Part shown: piece after piece, positions 45,721 through 53,366 of the stretch
Layout: the number at the start of each line of letters is the position of its first letter
Numbering within the stretch: position 1 is the stretch's first letter
Assembly (NCBI RefSeq): GCF_000963865.1
Contig: NZ_CP011071.1
Span: 2,112,501 to 2,176,500, forward strand
Length of the DNA stretch: 64,000 nucleotides
Direction of reading: 5' to 3'
From: Flagellimonas lutaonensis
GTDB taxonomy: Bacteria > Bacteroidota > Bacteroidia > Flavobacteriales > Flavobacteriaceae
Notes under the pieces: model-generated
What the model saw: the letters and a program-made list of their open reading frames with translations, nothing else
The model's database searches: none
Told to the model about the DNA's origin: nothing
Program-made: the position numbers and the translations under genes

Positions 45721-46701
45721 ATGAAAACACTACAGTTTAGGGAGGCCATCGCAGAGGCCATGTCAGAAGAGATGCGCAGGGATGAATCCATTTATCTTAT
45801 GGGCGAAGAAGTGGCCGAATACAACGGTGCTTACAAGGCCTCAAAGGGGATGTTGGATGAGTTTGGGCCAGAGAGGGTGATCGACACCCCGATTTCTGAA
45901 CTTGGTTTTGCCGGTGTCGGCGTAGGGTCGGCTATGAACGGCAACCGGCCGATAATAGAGTTTATGACCTTTAATTTTTCGTTGGTGGGCATCGACCAGA
46001 TCATAAACAATGCCGCAAAGATTCGTCAAATGTCAGGTGGTCAATTCGATATACCAATTGTTTTTCGTGGACCTACTGCATCGGCAGGGCAATTGGCCGC
46101 GACCCACTCACAAGCATTTGAAAGCTGGTATGCCAACTGTCCGGGGCTAAAGGTGGTGGTGCCCTCGAACCCCGCTGATGCCAAAGGCTTGTTGAAATCG
46201 GCCATTCGTGATAACGACCCGGTCATTTTTATGGAGTCTGAGCAAATGTATGGCGATAAGGGCGAGGTGCCCGAGGGGGAGTATACCATTCCGCTCGGTG
46301 TGGCTGATATCAAACGGGAAGGCTCGGATGTGACCATAGTTTCTTTCGGAAAAATCATAAAAGAAGCCTACAAGGCGGCCGATGAGCTTGAGAAAGAGAA
46401 CATCAGTTGTGAGATCATTGACCTAAGAACAGTGCGGCCAATGGACCATGAAACCATTCTGAACTCGGTAAAGAAAACGAACCGAATGGTGATTTTGGAA
46501 GAGGCCTGGCCCTTTGGCAATGTTGCCACTGAGATAATCTACCATGCACAGGACAAAGCTTTTGATTATTTGGATGCACCCATTGTAAAGCTGAACACGG
46601 CCGACACTCCTGCACCCTACTCACCCGTTTTGTTGGAAGAGTGGTTGCCCAATTACAAAGATGTGATCAAGGCTGTTAAGAAAGTGTTATATAAAGACTG
46701 A
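45721..46701 (+). CDS. pdhB: Pyruvate dehydrogenase E1 component, beta subunit
   Basis: A 326-residue transketolase-like subunit of the E1 heterotetramer. Marks are LMGEEVAEYNGAYKASKGML with the thiamine-diphosphate glutamate, DTPISELGFAGVGVGSAM, and EEAWPFGNVATEI in the C-terminal domain. It decarboxylates pyruvate in the dehydrogenase complex. E1 alpha and E2 genes are not adjacent, a common arrangement in Flavobacteriia. Confidence 0.94.
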   Translation: MKTLQFREAIAEAMSEEMRRDESIYLMGEEVAEYNGAYKASKGMLDEFGPERVIDTPISELGFAGVGVGSAMNGNRPIIEFMTFNFSLVGIDQIINNAAKIRQMSGGQFDIPIVFRGPTASAGQLAATHSQAFESWYANCPGLKVVVPSNPADAKGLLKSAIRDNDPVIFMESEQMYGDKGEVPEGEYTIPLGVADIKREGSDVTIVSFGKIIKEAYKAADELEKENISCEIIDLRTVRPMDHETILNSVKKTNRMVILEEAWPFGNVATEIIYHAQDKAFDYLDAPIVKLNTADTPAPYSPVLLEEWLPNYKDVIKAVKKVLYKD

Positions 46702-46723
46702 CGATTGATTTGTAAGGTATCTT

Positions 46724-46757
46724 AGCCTCGCCGACCAATGTTGGCGAGGCTTTTATT
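46724..46757 (+). terminator. Intrinsic terminator after pdhB
   Basis: AGCCTCGCC ... GGCGAGGCT followed by TTTTATTT, starting 23 bp past the pdhB stop. Confidence 0.9.
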
Positions 46758-46857
46758 TCAAAGGAACAGTTTTTGATAAGAAGATACCCTGAAACCAATC
46801 TGACCTTACACCCAACGGATGTTTTCGAACGTTCTTAGTGGTACTACATATCAAAAC

Positions 46858-49350
46858 ATGACCAGAATCTTTGTTCTTCTGATGTTTTTCCCTCTAATGT
46901 GCTTGGCCCAGACCAAAGCGGGCGGTGTCGTGGTCGATGAATCTGGCTCGCCTATTGCTTTTGCCAATGTCATTTTCAAAAATTCGTCTGAGGGCACCAT
47001 TACTAACGACAATGGGCGGTTTTACATTGAATCGGATGCCACTTACGATGCGCTGGTTGTTTCGTATATAGGATATGAGACCACTGAAATACCCCTGCCC
47101 CAGAAGGTCAACTATGATTTGGAAATTGTGCTTTCCGAGGCCGCCGAACAATTGCAAGAGGTAATAGTGTACACGGGCAAACAATCGAAAAAGAACAACC
47201 CTGCCGTAGAGATCCTCAAAAAGATATGGGCAAAAAAGCGTATAAATGGGCTTAGGAAGTTTAAAAGCTACCAGTACGATAAGTATGAAAAGGTCGAGTT
47301 TGACCTGAACACCATTGATAGCGCACTCATAAAGAGCAAAGTTTTCAAAGGACTGGAGTTCATTTTCAAAGACCTCGATACATCTCGTATTACAGGTAAA
47401 ACATATCTGCCCCTGTTCTTGAACGAGGTTTTTTCAAAAGTATATGGCGATAACCGGTACGGAATCGAAAAAGAAGACGTGCTGGGTAACAAAAGTTCTG
47501 GTTTTTCGGGCAACCAGGCCATCACGGCCTTTGTCGAAGATTTGTACTCCGACTATGACATTTATGATAACTACTTAAAGTTTTTCGATAAGAGTTTTAC
47601 CAGTCCGCTTTCAAAAACCGGTGTTGACGTTTACAATTATGTGATGTCAGACAGCATGTTTATAGACGATAAATGGTGCTATCACATCATCTATTACCCC
47701 CGTAGAAAAAATGAGCTGACGTTCAAGGGCGATTTTTGGGTGAACGATACCACTTATGCGGTCAAAAAAATAAATCTGGAGGTCACCAAAAGCGCAAATA
47801 TCAATTGGGTGAAGGAGATTTACATTGAACAGGATTTTGAAGTGGTCAACGATTCGGTCTTTCTTTTGAAGAGGGATTATATGCTCAGCGATTTTGCTTT
47901 TTCAAAAAAGGAAAAATCCCGCGGGGTATACGGCAAGCGCACCACCGTATATGATAATTACCAATTTGATTTGGAAAAACCCAAGAAATTCTATGAGTCA
48001 GGGTCTGATCCGTATGACCCCCGTGTCTTTGAACGCGACAGTGTTTTTTGGCAAAACGCCCGTCTCGAGAGCCTTAATAAAGATGAAGAAGGTATTTTCA
48101 AGCTGCTCGATACCCTGAAAACGGTGCCCAAGTTCAATACCTATTACAATATAGTGAGCGTACTGGGTTCGGGTTACATCGAAATCGACAAGTGGAACAT
48201 CGACATTGGTGATGTTTACAGCACTTTTGGAATCAACGATGCCGAAGGCATTCGGGTTCGTGGTGGTGCCAGAACCTATTTTGGGCAGAACGATCCCTGG
48301 CGCTTAGAGGGGTATATGGCCTATGGTTTTGACGACAAAAAGTTCAAGCATGGTTTCTCGGCCAAGTTTTTGATCGACAGAAAAAGTCGTTTGATCATTT
48401 CTGGCGGTAACCGCAGGGATATTGAGCAATTGGGCCTCAGCCTTACCGCGACCAATGATGTGTTGGGCCGCAGCATTGCCTCTTCATCGTTGGTGTCAGT
48501 TGGTGCCAACAACCGCTTGAGCAATATCAACCTCTCGACGCTAAATGTTGAGATGGAACCGCTGCCCAATTTTCGGTTTAGGATTGGAGGGTCATTTAGA
48601 ACCTTAAGCTCTGCCCTGCCAGAAGCCTTCAGTTTAGAATATGTTGACCCTACCTCCCCAACGGGTATTTCCTCTGAAATCAAACAGTTCGACATCAACA
48701 CCACCCTCGTTTACACCCCCGGCAAACGAACAATCGGTTATGGGGTGGAACGGCGCGATGTGAATGAAGACTACAGTACATTGGTGTTGAACTACACCAA
48801 AGGACTGGACGGATTTTTAGAGAGTGATTTTGAATACGAGCGGTTACAGTTTTCATATACCCAACCTTGGCAGATAGGCGGTTTCGGGCGGTTGTTGAGC
48901 ACGGTTGAAGTGGGCAAGACATTCGGTCCCGTACCCTTGGGCCTGTTGAGCGTAATACCGGGCAACCAAACGGTCTTTTCCCTTTACAATACCTTTCCGA
49001 ACCTTGATTTCTACGAGTTCGTCACCGACACCTACGCCACGGTACACCTAGAACACAATTTCAATGGCCGTATATTTTCGCGAATCCCTTGGTTGCGAAA
49101 GCTGAACCTACGTGAAATTGTGGGGCTAAGGGGCGCATGGGGGTCGCTTTCAGATGAAAATATCGCCTTGAGCTCGCCGACCAATATTCCCTTGGCGGCT
49201 CCTGAAGATCGGATTTATTGGGAGTATTCGCTGGGTGTAGGCAATATTTTTAGAATTTTCCGAATCGATTTCAACTTTCGTGGCAATTATTTGGATAATC
49301 CGAACGCAAGGGCCTTCGGTGTTACCGGATCGTTCGGATTCAGTTTTTAA
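46858..49350 (+). CDS. DUF5686 outer-membrane protein with carboxypeptidase-like regulatory domain
   Basis: An 830-residue protein. The signal peptide is MTRIFVLLMFFPLMCLAQ. Residues 20-110 form a carboxypeptidase-D-like regulatory beta sandwich (GVVVDESGSPIAFANVIFKN, ALVVSYIGYETTEI). The remainder is DUF5686, beta-rich and ending in a terminal phenylalanine (GVTGSFGFSF), like an outer-membrane barrel. The function is unknown; it is TonB-receptor-like in its first domain but has no plug. The start is ATG 46858; an ATG at 46819 would place unlike residues before the signal peptide. Downstream lies the insertion element. Confidence 0.85.
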   Translation: MTRIFVLLMFFPLMCLAQTKAGGVVVDESGSPIAFANVIFKNSSEGTITNDNGRFYIESDATYDALVVSYIGYETTEIPLPQKVNYDLEIVLSEAAEQLQEVIVYTGKQSKKNNPAVEILKKIWAKKRINGLRKFKSYQYDKYEKVEFDLNTIDSALIKSKVFKGLEFIFKDLDTSRITGKTYLPLFLNEVFSKVYGDNRYGIEKEDVLGNKSSGFSGNQAITAFVEDLYSDYDIYDNYLKFFDKSFTSPLSKTGVDVYNYVMSDSMFIDDKWCYHIIYYPRRKNELTFKGDFWVNDTTYAVKKINLEVTKSANINWVKEIYIEQDFEVVNDSVFLLKRDYMLSDFAFSKKEKSRGVYGKRTTVYDNYQFDLEKPKKFYESGSDPYDPRVFERDSVFWQNARLESLNKDEEGIFKLLDTLKTVPKFNTYYNIVSVLGSGYIEIDKWNIDIGDVYSTFGINDAEGIRVRGGARTYFGQNDPWRLEGYMAYGFDDKKFKHGFSAKFLIDRKSRLIISGGNRRDIEQLGLSLTATNDVLGRSIASSSLVSVGANNRLSNINLSTLNVEMEPLPNFRFRIGGSFRTLSSALPEAFSLEYVDPTSPTGISSEIKQFDINTTLVYTPGKRTIGYGVERRDVNEDYSTLVLNYTKGLDGFLESDFEYERLQFSYTQPWQIGGFGRLLSTVEVGKTFGPVPLGLLSVIPGNQTVFSLYNTFPNLDFYEFVTDTYATVHLEHNFNGRIFSRIPWLRKLNLREIVGLRGAWGSLSDENIALSSPTNIPLAAPEDRIYWEYSLGVGNIFRIFRIDFNFRGNYLDNPNARAFGVTGSFGFSF

Positions 49351-49414
49351 GATAATTTTTGTCATTCACCAAAAGACAGGTTGCCACTTTAACCTTTAAA
49401 GGATTGAATTTAAA

Positions 49415-49422
49415 TTAATTTA
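49415..49422. repeat. 8-bp target-site duplication, left copy
   Basis: TTAATTTA stands directly before the element's left end GG. The identical octamer follows the right end at 52673-52680. Eight bases is the duplication length known for IS1595-family elements. Confidence 0.93.
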
Positions 49423-49447
49423 GGTAATGATATATTTATGTAACCCA
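49423..49447 (+). repeat. Left terminal inverted repeat of the IS1595-family element
   Basis: Reads inward GGTAATGATATA ... GTAACCCA (25 bases) and matches the reverse complement of 52648-52672 at 21 of 25 positions; all four differences are transitions. Confidence 0.93.
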
Positions 49448-49449
49448 CA

Positions 49450-49731
49450 TTAAGAGTTTTTTGGTTTCTTAAACTTATATCGATACATTTCTCCAATCCC
49501 AAACCCTAAATCAGTTGTTTTTTTAAACTCAATTAGTTCAGGTGAAAACAAATGAGGCTTATTTCCTTTTTCAAAGCTCACTTGAAATTGCTCCATGCAA
49601 ATCTTCTTGACCTCATCAAAAGGCTTATGGGAAATGATACGAAATTCATATAGTTTATCCCCTACCTCGTCACTAACTCCATTTACGATTGTTTCAACCC
49701 TAAAGTCTTCTTGAAATTCAACAAATGCCAT
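49450..49731 (-). CDS. Unknown 93-aa passenger protein
   Basis: I do not recognise the family. The protein is soluble and charged (VEFQEDFRVETIVNGVSDE, ISHKPFDEVKKICMEQF, ending YRYKFKKPKNS). I take ATG 49731 as start because it follows the stop of the upstream gene by 1 nt (TGAAATG), which suggests coupling; an earlier ATG at 49794 would give 114 residues with a 62-bp overlap. Its stop lies 3 bp inside the left inverted repeat, so it is cargo of the element. Confidence 0.55.
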   Translation of the reverse strand: MAFVEFQEDFRVETIVNGVSDEVGDKLYEFRIISHKPFDEVKKICMEQFQVSFEKGNKPHLFSPELIEFKKTTDLGFGIGEMYRYKFKKPKNS

Positions 49732-49732
49732 T

Positions 49733-49918
49733 TCAAATTCTTTTTTCACTTCTGACAACCTGAAGGGAGTAATTCCCGTAATCAAATCTATCAAAATCCT
49801 TCCTTACCAAAGTCCAGTAACTAGGGAATTTTTTACCCTTCATTGTGTCACAGGCCCTTTTTAGGCTTCCAAATATGCCCCTGACTTTCGAGTTTTCGAG
49901 TATCACGTAATATTTCAT
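49733..49918 (-). CDS. Unknown 61-aa passenger protein
   Basis: A small basic protein (start MKYYVILENSKVRGIFGSLK; further on FPSYWTLVRKDFDRF). I do not recognise the family. It is transcribed away from the transposase from an 85-bp shared intergenic space and coupled to the 93-aa gene behind it. A two-gene unit of this size recalls toxin-antitoxin or small regulatory pairs, but nothing in the sequence proves that. Confidence 0.5.
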   Translation of the reverse strand: MKYYVILENSKVRGIFGSLKRACDTMKGKKFPSYWTLVRKDFDRFDYGNYSLQVVRSEKRI

Positions 49919-50003
49919 GCTTAAATATACAAATAAATGTCGTAATATTTGCATTTTGATCCAAAATGTTGTATATTGAGTATGTGTTTATAAGCAAGCT
50001 ATT

Positions 50004-50936
50004 ATGTGTGCAAAGTCAAAAAATATTAGGGATTTCGATAGTCTTTTCGAGTTATTGGATTATTTCAGTACAGAGGAAAAATGTATTGAGTACTTGGCTA
50101 AAGTCCGTTGGAACGGTGGCGTTGAATGCCCTTATTGCGCCAATGACAAAGCTTATCGCCTAAGAACTGGCAGAAAGAACTGGAAATGCTCAAAATGCAG
50201 AAAGCAATTTAGTGTCCGTGTCGGTACAATCTTCGAGGATAGCAAAATCAGTCTAAGAAAGTGGTTTGTCGCAATCTATCTAGTAGCGGCACACAAAAAA
50301 GGTATTTCTTCACACCAACTTGCAAAGGACATCAAAGTAACCCAAAAAAGTAGTTGGTATATGCTACAAAGGATAAGAGAATCATTTGAACCTGAAAAGA
50401 AAGTTTTTGACAGGGATATAGAGATTGACGAAACTTGGGTCGGTGGAAAAGAAAAGAACAAACACATGAACAAGCGCACCAAAGGCACACAGGGAAGAAG
50501 CCCAAAAGTCAAGACCCCTGTACTCGGTATTTTGGAGCGTGACGGCTTGGTCTATGCCATTCCCGTTGCTGATACAAAGGCAAATACATTGTTGCCGATT
50601 ATTGGTTCTAAGGTCAAAAAAGGCTCAAAGGTATATACCGATGAATGGAAAAGTTATCGTAAATTAGGTGAAAACTACGACCATTCATTTATCAAACACT
50701 CCGCAAACCAGTATGTTGACGGTTCTGTCCATACGAACAACATTGAGAATTTTTGGTCGTTGATGAAAAGAGGGATTGATGGTATTTACCATCATGTAAG
50801 CGACAAACATTTATCAAGATATGTCAATGAATACACTTTCAGGTACAATAACAGGAAAATGACCGATGGTTCAAAATTTGATGTATGTTTGGCAAATGCT
50901 AATCAAAGATTGACTTACAAAAGCCTAACCAAGTAA
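50004..50936 (+). CDS. IS1595-family (ISXO2-like) transposase
   Basis: A 310-residue DDE transposase, complete. An N-terminal zinc ribbon has C42, C45, C62 and C65 (CPYCAND and CSKCRKQF). A helix-turn-helix-like middle (GISSHQLAKDIKVTQKSSW) follows. The catalytic acids are D142 in EIDETWVGGK, D213 in YTDEWKSY and E248 in HTNNIENFWS, followed by the conserved lysine in LMKRGI. It cuts and joins at the inverted repeats found at 49423 and 52672. Confidence 0.95.
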   Translation: MCAKSKNIRDFDSLFELLDYFSTEEKCIEYLAKVRWNGGVECPYCANDKAYRLRTGRKNWKCSKCRKQFSVRVGTIFEDSKISLRKWFVAIYLVAAHKKGISSHQLAKDIKVTQKSSWYMLQRIRESFEPEKKVFDRDIEIDETWVGGKEKNKHMNKRTKGTQGRSPKVKTPVLGILERDGLVYAIPVADTKANTLLPIIGSKVKKGSKVYTDEWKSYRKLGENYDHSFIKHSANQYVDGSVHTNNIENFWSLMKRGIDGIYHHVSDKHLSRYVNEYTFRYNNRKMTDGSKFDVCLANANQRLTYKSLTK

Positions 50937-50939
50937 ATC

Positions 50940-51713
50940 ATGCCAAGTCAAAATCTCAAAATAAAATTTGAAGGACAGGGAATTAGTCTTGGCACAATAA
51001 GTTCAAATGAATTAGCCGATGTTCTATCCTCTTATGAATCGGCTCTAATTCATACAATACTCAAAGATAACCCTGAATTAAAAGATGCCCCTGTTTTTGT
51101 AAGTCTTATAAGTGTCAAAGAGGGCAGTGCTGAATACTTTCTTAGCCCTACCCATGAAGAGGTTACCCTTGCTGCCGCAGACAGAATCAATACAGCCATA
51201 AAGGAGAGAAAAACAAACACTTTGCCTTACAAGACTGTTGAAAGCCTCAATTCAATATGGAAATTTACTTATAGGAGAAACTGTAAAGCAGTGCTGAACG
51301 GATCGAGCAATATTCAATCTGTCGAAATAAACCCTGATTGGGAAATCAAAATAGACGAAACCTTTTACTATAAAGGTGAGACAACAATATATGGCATTCT
51401 TGAAAGGGTTGGTGGGTCTAAACCGAGAATTAGAGTTAAGTTAGATGATAATCAAGTTGTCTATTCTGACGTACCATCTGAAATGGCAAAAATACTTGCA
51501 ACTAGGCTATACGAATCAGTTGCGTTGAAAGGTTTTGCCAAGTGGAGAATAGATGACTATGCCATTGAGGAATTTAAAGCACTAGACTATGTTCTGATAG
51601 AGGATTTGCCCTTAAAAAAATCAATTGAAGAACTTGGAAATGTCATAGGCAAATATTGGAAGAAAATTTCTTCTCCCGATGATTATTTAAACAATTTGAG
51701 ATACCAAGATTAG
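50940..51713 (+). CDS. Unknown 257-aa passenger protein, first gene of the PIN trio
   Basis: I do not recognise a named family. No signal peptide or membrane segment is visible. Residues 1-90 are mixed alpha/beta (LKIKFEGQGISLGTISSNEL, FVSLISVKEGSAEYFLSP). Residues of about 145-205 look like a small beta barrel (TTIYGILERVGGSKPRIRVK, then LDDNQVVYSDVPSEMAKIL), with a closing WRIDDYAIEEFKALDYVL. It begins 3 nt after the transposase stop and ends 1 nt before the PIN gene, so it may depend on transposase transcription. A nucleic-acid-binding or antitoxin-like partner of the nuclease is possible; this is inference. Confidence 0.65.
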   Translation: MPSQNLKIKFEGQGISLGTISSNELADVLSSYESALIHTILKDNPELKDAPVFVSLISVKEGSAEYFLSPTHEEVTLAAADRINTAIKERKTNTLPYKTVESLNSIWKFTYRRNCKAVLNGSSNIQSVEINPDWEIKIDETFYYKGETTIYGILERVGGSKPRIRVKLDDNQVVYSDVPSEMAKILATRLYESVALKGFAKWRIDDYAIEEFKALDYVLIEDLPLKKSIEELGNVIGKYWKKISSPDDYLNNLRYQD

Positions 51714-51714
51714 T

Positions 51715-52278
51715 ATGAAAATAGTTTGCCTTGACACACACATATTGATTTGGGGCATTAAGAAACAATATTCAGTAGGTCAAGAAGACAAAGTAGAATT
51801 GGCGGGTAGATTTTTGGATTTCTTAGAAGAAGAAAAAATCTTGGTTTATATACCCGTGCCGATTATATCAGAACTTTTAGCCCCAGTCGATCCAAGTGAC
51901 TACAATGCCTTCTTAGAAGTTATACATAAGCGTTTTCGGGTAATACCCGTAGATGAAATAGCAGCAATTGAGTGTGCTAAAATATGGCACTCAAAAAAAG
52001 ACGATGAAGAACTAAAGAAGTATCGTGAGGAAAACGGGATAACAAGAGAGAGAATGAAATTTGATTTTCAAATTGCTGCCGTAGCAATCACTCGTAATTG
52101 CGAATGCATTTACAGTGAAGACCCTCACATCAAAAAATTTGTGGGTGATTTGATAGATGTGAACAACATACCTGAAATTCCTGACAAAGTCGAAGAAAAT
52201 CCCAATAGCCAAGTAACACTATTTGGAGATAGTCCACTTTATCCAGAAACTGCACCTTATGAAAGCGAAGAAGAATAA
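51715..52278 (+). CDS. PIN-domain ribonuclease-like protein (passenger)
   Basis: A 187-residue protein with a PIN fold over residues 1-145. The acidic residues that bind metal in this family are visible: D7 in CLDTHIL, E53 in IISELLAP, D117 in MKFDFQIAAVAI and D136 in YSEDPHIKKF. A 40-residue acidic tail follows. PIN proteins are RNases, often toxins of VapBC-type pairs, but no short VapB-like antitoxin gene is next to it; its neighbours are a 257-aa and a 126-aa protein. It overlaps the next gene by 20 bp. Confidence 0.82.
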   Translation: MKIVCLDTHILIWGIKKQYSVGQEDKVELAGRFLDFLEEEKILVYIPVPIISELLAPVDPSDYNAFLEVIHKRFRVIPVDEIAAIECAKIWHSKKDDEELKKYREENGITRERMKFDFQIAAVAITRNCECIYSEDPHIKKFVGDLIDVNNIPEIPDKVEENPNSQVTLFGDSPLYPETAPYESEEE

Positions 52279-52639
52279 AAAAGACCCTCTAAGACCAAAA
52301 GAGGACGTTAGAATTGAAGATAAGTCTAAGGGCTTCTTAAATACTTTGGAAAAAGTTGTGAAAAACAATAAACATCCTAAAATTCTATTTGATTTTAACG
52401 AGTTTGGTGTGATTCGAAAAGAAGAGGTGAAATCACTTCCTAAAGAAGTTCAAAAACACTACATCGAAATATTTTCTTATTTATCAAAGGTGCTTTCCCC
52501 CAATCAAGAAGTTAAGGTTAATTACCCTAAAAGCAAAGAAGTCTTTATTGACGAGTTTGTGAACATTGAAGATGCTCAATTAAAAATCATAAGAGAGCAA
52601 ATATATGACTATGTAATTTACGACAAACCTCTTCCTTGA
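52259..52639 (+). CDS. Unknown 126-aa charged passenger protein, last gene of the PIN trio
   Basis: I do not recognise the family. The N terminus is very lysine-rich (MKAKKNKKDPLRPKED); the middle has KILFDFNEFGVIRKEEVKSL; the end is IREQIYDYVIYDKPLP. It starts inside the PIN gene (20-bp overlap, other frame), so it is translated together with the nuclease. The basic start and acidic rest could suit an antitoxin or RNA-binding partner. Its stop lies 8 bp before the right inverted repeat. Confidence 0.6.
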   Translation: MKAKKNKKDPLRPKEDVRIEDKSKGFLNTLEKVVKNNKHPKILFDFNEFGVIRKEEVKSLPKEVQKHYIEIFSYLSKVLSPNQEVKVNYPKSKEVFIDEFVNIEDAQLKIIREQIYDYVIYDKPLP

Positions 52640-52647
52640 TTTCACAT

Positions 52648-52672
52648 TGGGTCACACAAGTATATCATTGCC
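52648..52672 (-). repeat. Right terminal inverted repeat of the IS1595-family element
   Basis: Read inward on the minus strand it is GGCAATGATATA ... GTGACCCA, 21/25 identical to the left repeat. Confidence 0.93.
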
Positions 52673-52680
52673 TTAATTTA
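52673..52680. repeat. 8-bp target-site duplication, right copy
   Basis: TTAATTTA, identical to 49415-49422. It lies 49 bp before the ppa ATG, so the element sits in the ppa upstream region. Confidence 0.93.
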
Positions 52681-52729
52681 ATTTCTAAGTGATGGAAGTA
52701 AAGTACTTTAGCACCTTAAAATTTAAAAA

Positions 52730-53257
52730 ATGACCAAGACAGAAGAAGTGACCTTTGATGTGTTGATCGAAATTCCGAAGGGAAGCCGAAACAAATATGA
52801 ATACGACTTTACGCTGCATAAGATACGATTCGACCGAACATTGTTCTCATCCATGATGTACCCGGGCGATTATGGGTTTGTGCCAGAGACCTTGGCCTTG
52901 GACCAAGACCCGCTCGATGTACTGGTACTCGGTACAGAACCTACCTTTCCTATGGTGGTAATGGAGGTTAAGCCCATTGGTGTTTTCCACATGACTGATG
53001 AAAAAGGGCCCGATGAAAAAATAATCTGTGTGCCGGTCAACGACCCTATTTGGAGCAAGAACAACGATATCAGTGATTTGAACCCCCATAGGCTCAAAGA
53101 AATCGAACACTTTTTTCAGGTATATAAAGACTTAGAGAAGAAAAAGGTTGATACCGGTGGGTGGAGCGGTGCCGAGAAGGCCAAGGAAATCTATCGCAAA
53201 TGTGTGGAGCGCTATGAGAACAGCGACCACAAGACCAAGCGTACCTTTATGATTTAA
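52730..53257 (+). CDS. ppa: Soluble inorganic pyrophosphatase, family I
   Basis: A 175-residue family I PPase hydrolysing pyrophosphate in the cytosol. It has IEIPKGSRNKYEYD with the pyrophosphate-contacting residues, YPGDYGFVPETLA, and the aspartate cluster DQDPLDVLVL. It is complete. It stands directly before a membrane pyrophosphatase but has its own terminator. The insertion element ends 57 bp upstream of the start. Confidence 0.96.
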   Translation: MTKTEEVTFDVLIEIPKGSRNKYEYDFTLHKIRFDRTLFSSMMYPGDYGFVPETLALDQDPLDVLVLGTEPTFPMVVMEVKPIGVFHMTDEKGPDEKIICVPVNDPIWSKNNDISDLNPHRLKEIEHFFQVYKDLEKKKVDTGGWSGAEKAKEIYRKCVERYENSDHKTKRTFMI

Positions 53258-53278
53258 AGAATAATAGCCAATTACTAG

Positions 53279-53311
53279 AGCCCTTTTCCAACTTAAAAGA
53301 GGGCTTTTTTT
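53279..53311 (+). terminator. Intrinsic terminator after ppa
   Basis: AGCCCTTTT ... AAAAGAGGGCT followed by seven T, starting 22 bp past the ppa stop. Confidence 0.88.
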
Positions 53312-53327
53312 ATAGGGTTGGTTTTAC

Positions 53328-53335
53328 TACTTTTG
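53328..53335 (+). promoter_or_regulatory. -7 promoter element for the membrane pyrophosphatase
   Basis: TACTTTTG matches TAnnTTTG and sits between the ppa terminator and the ATG at 53367 (31 bp away), which gives the membrane enzyme its own transcript. Confidence 0.45.
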
Positions 53336-53366
53336 CCAGCACTTTAAAAACCTTAAAACTTTATTT

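Larger units (their letters stand above)
49423..52672 (+). mobile_element. IS1595-family (ISXO2-like) element with five passenger genes, 3250 bp
   Basis: The bounds are set by 25-bp imperfect inverted repeats and a perfect flanking 8-bp duplication TTAATTTA. Inside are an intact ISXO2-like DDE transposase and five other genes that reach within 10 bp of each inverted repeat. The DNA is visibly more AT-rich than the neighbouring genes. The perfect duplication and intact transposase indicate a complete, possibly recent, insertion between the DUF5686 and ppa genes. IS1595-family elements with passenger genes are known; this cargo I do not recognise. Confidence 0.92.

Noticed and set aside
50940-52278. 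Standard VapBC toxin-antitoxin pair
   Set aside because: The gene before the PIN protein codes for 257 residues without a ribbon-helix-helix or AbrB-like start, so it is not a VapB.
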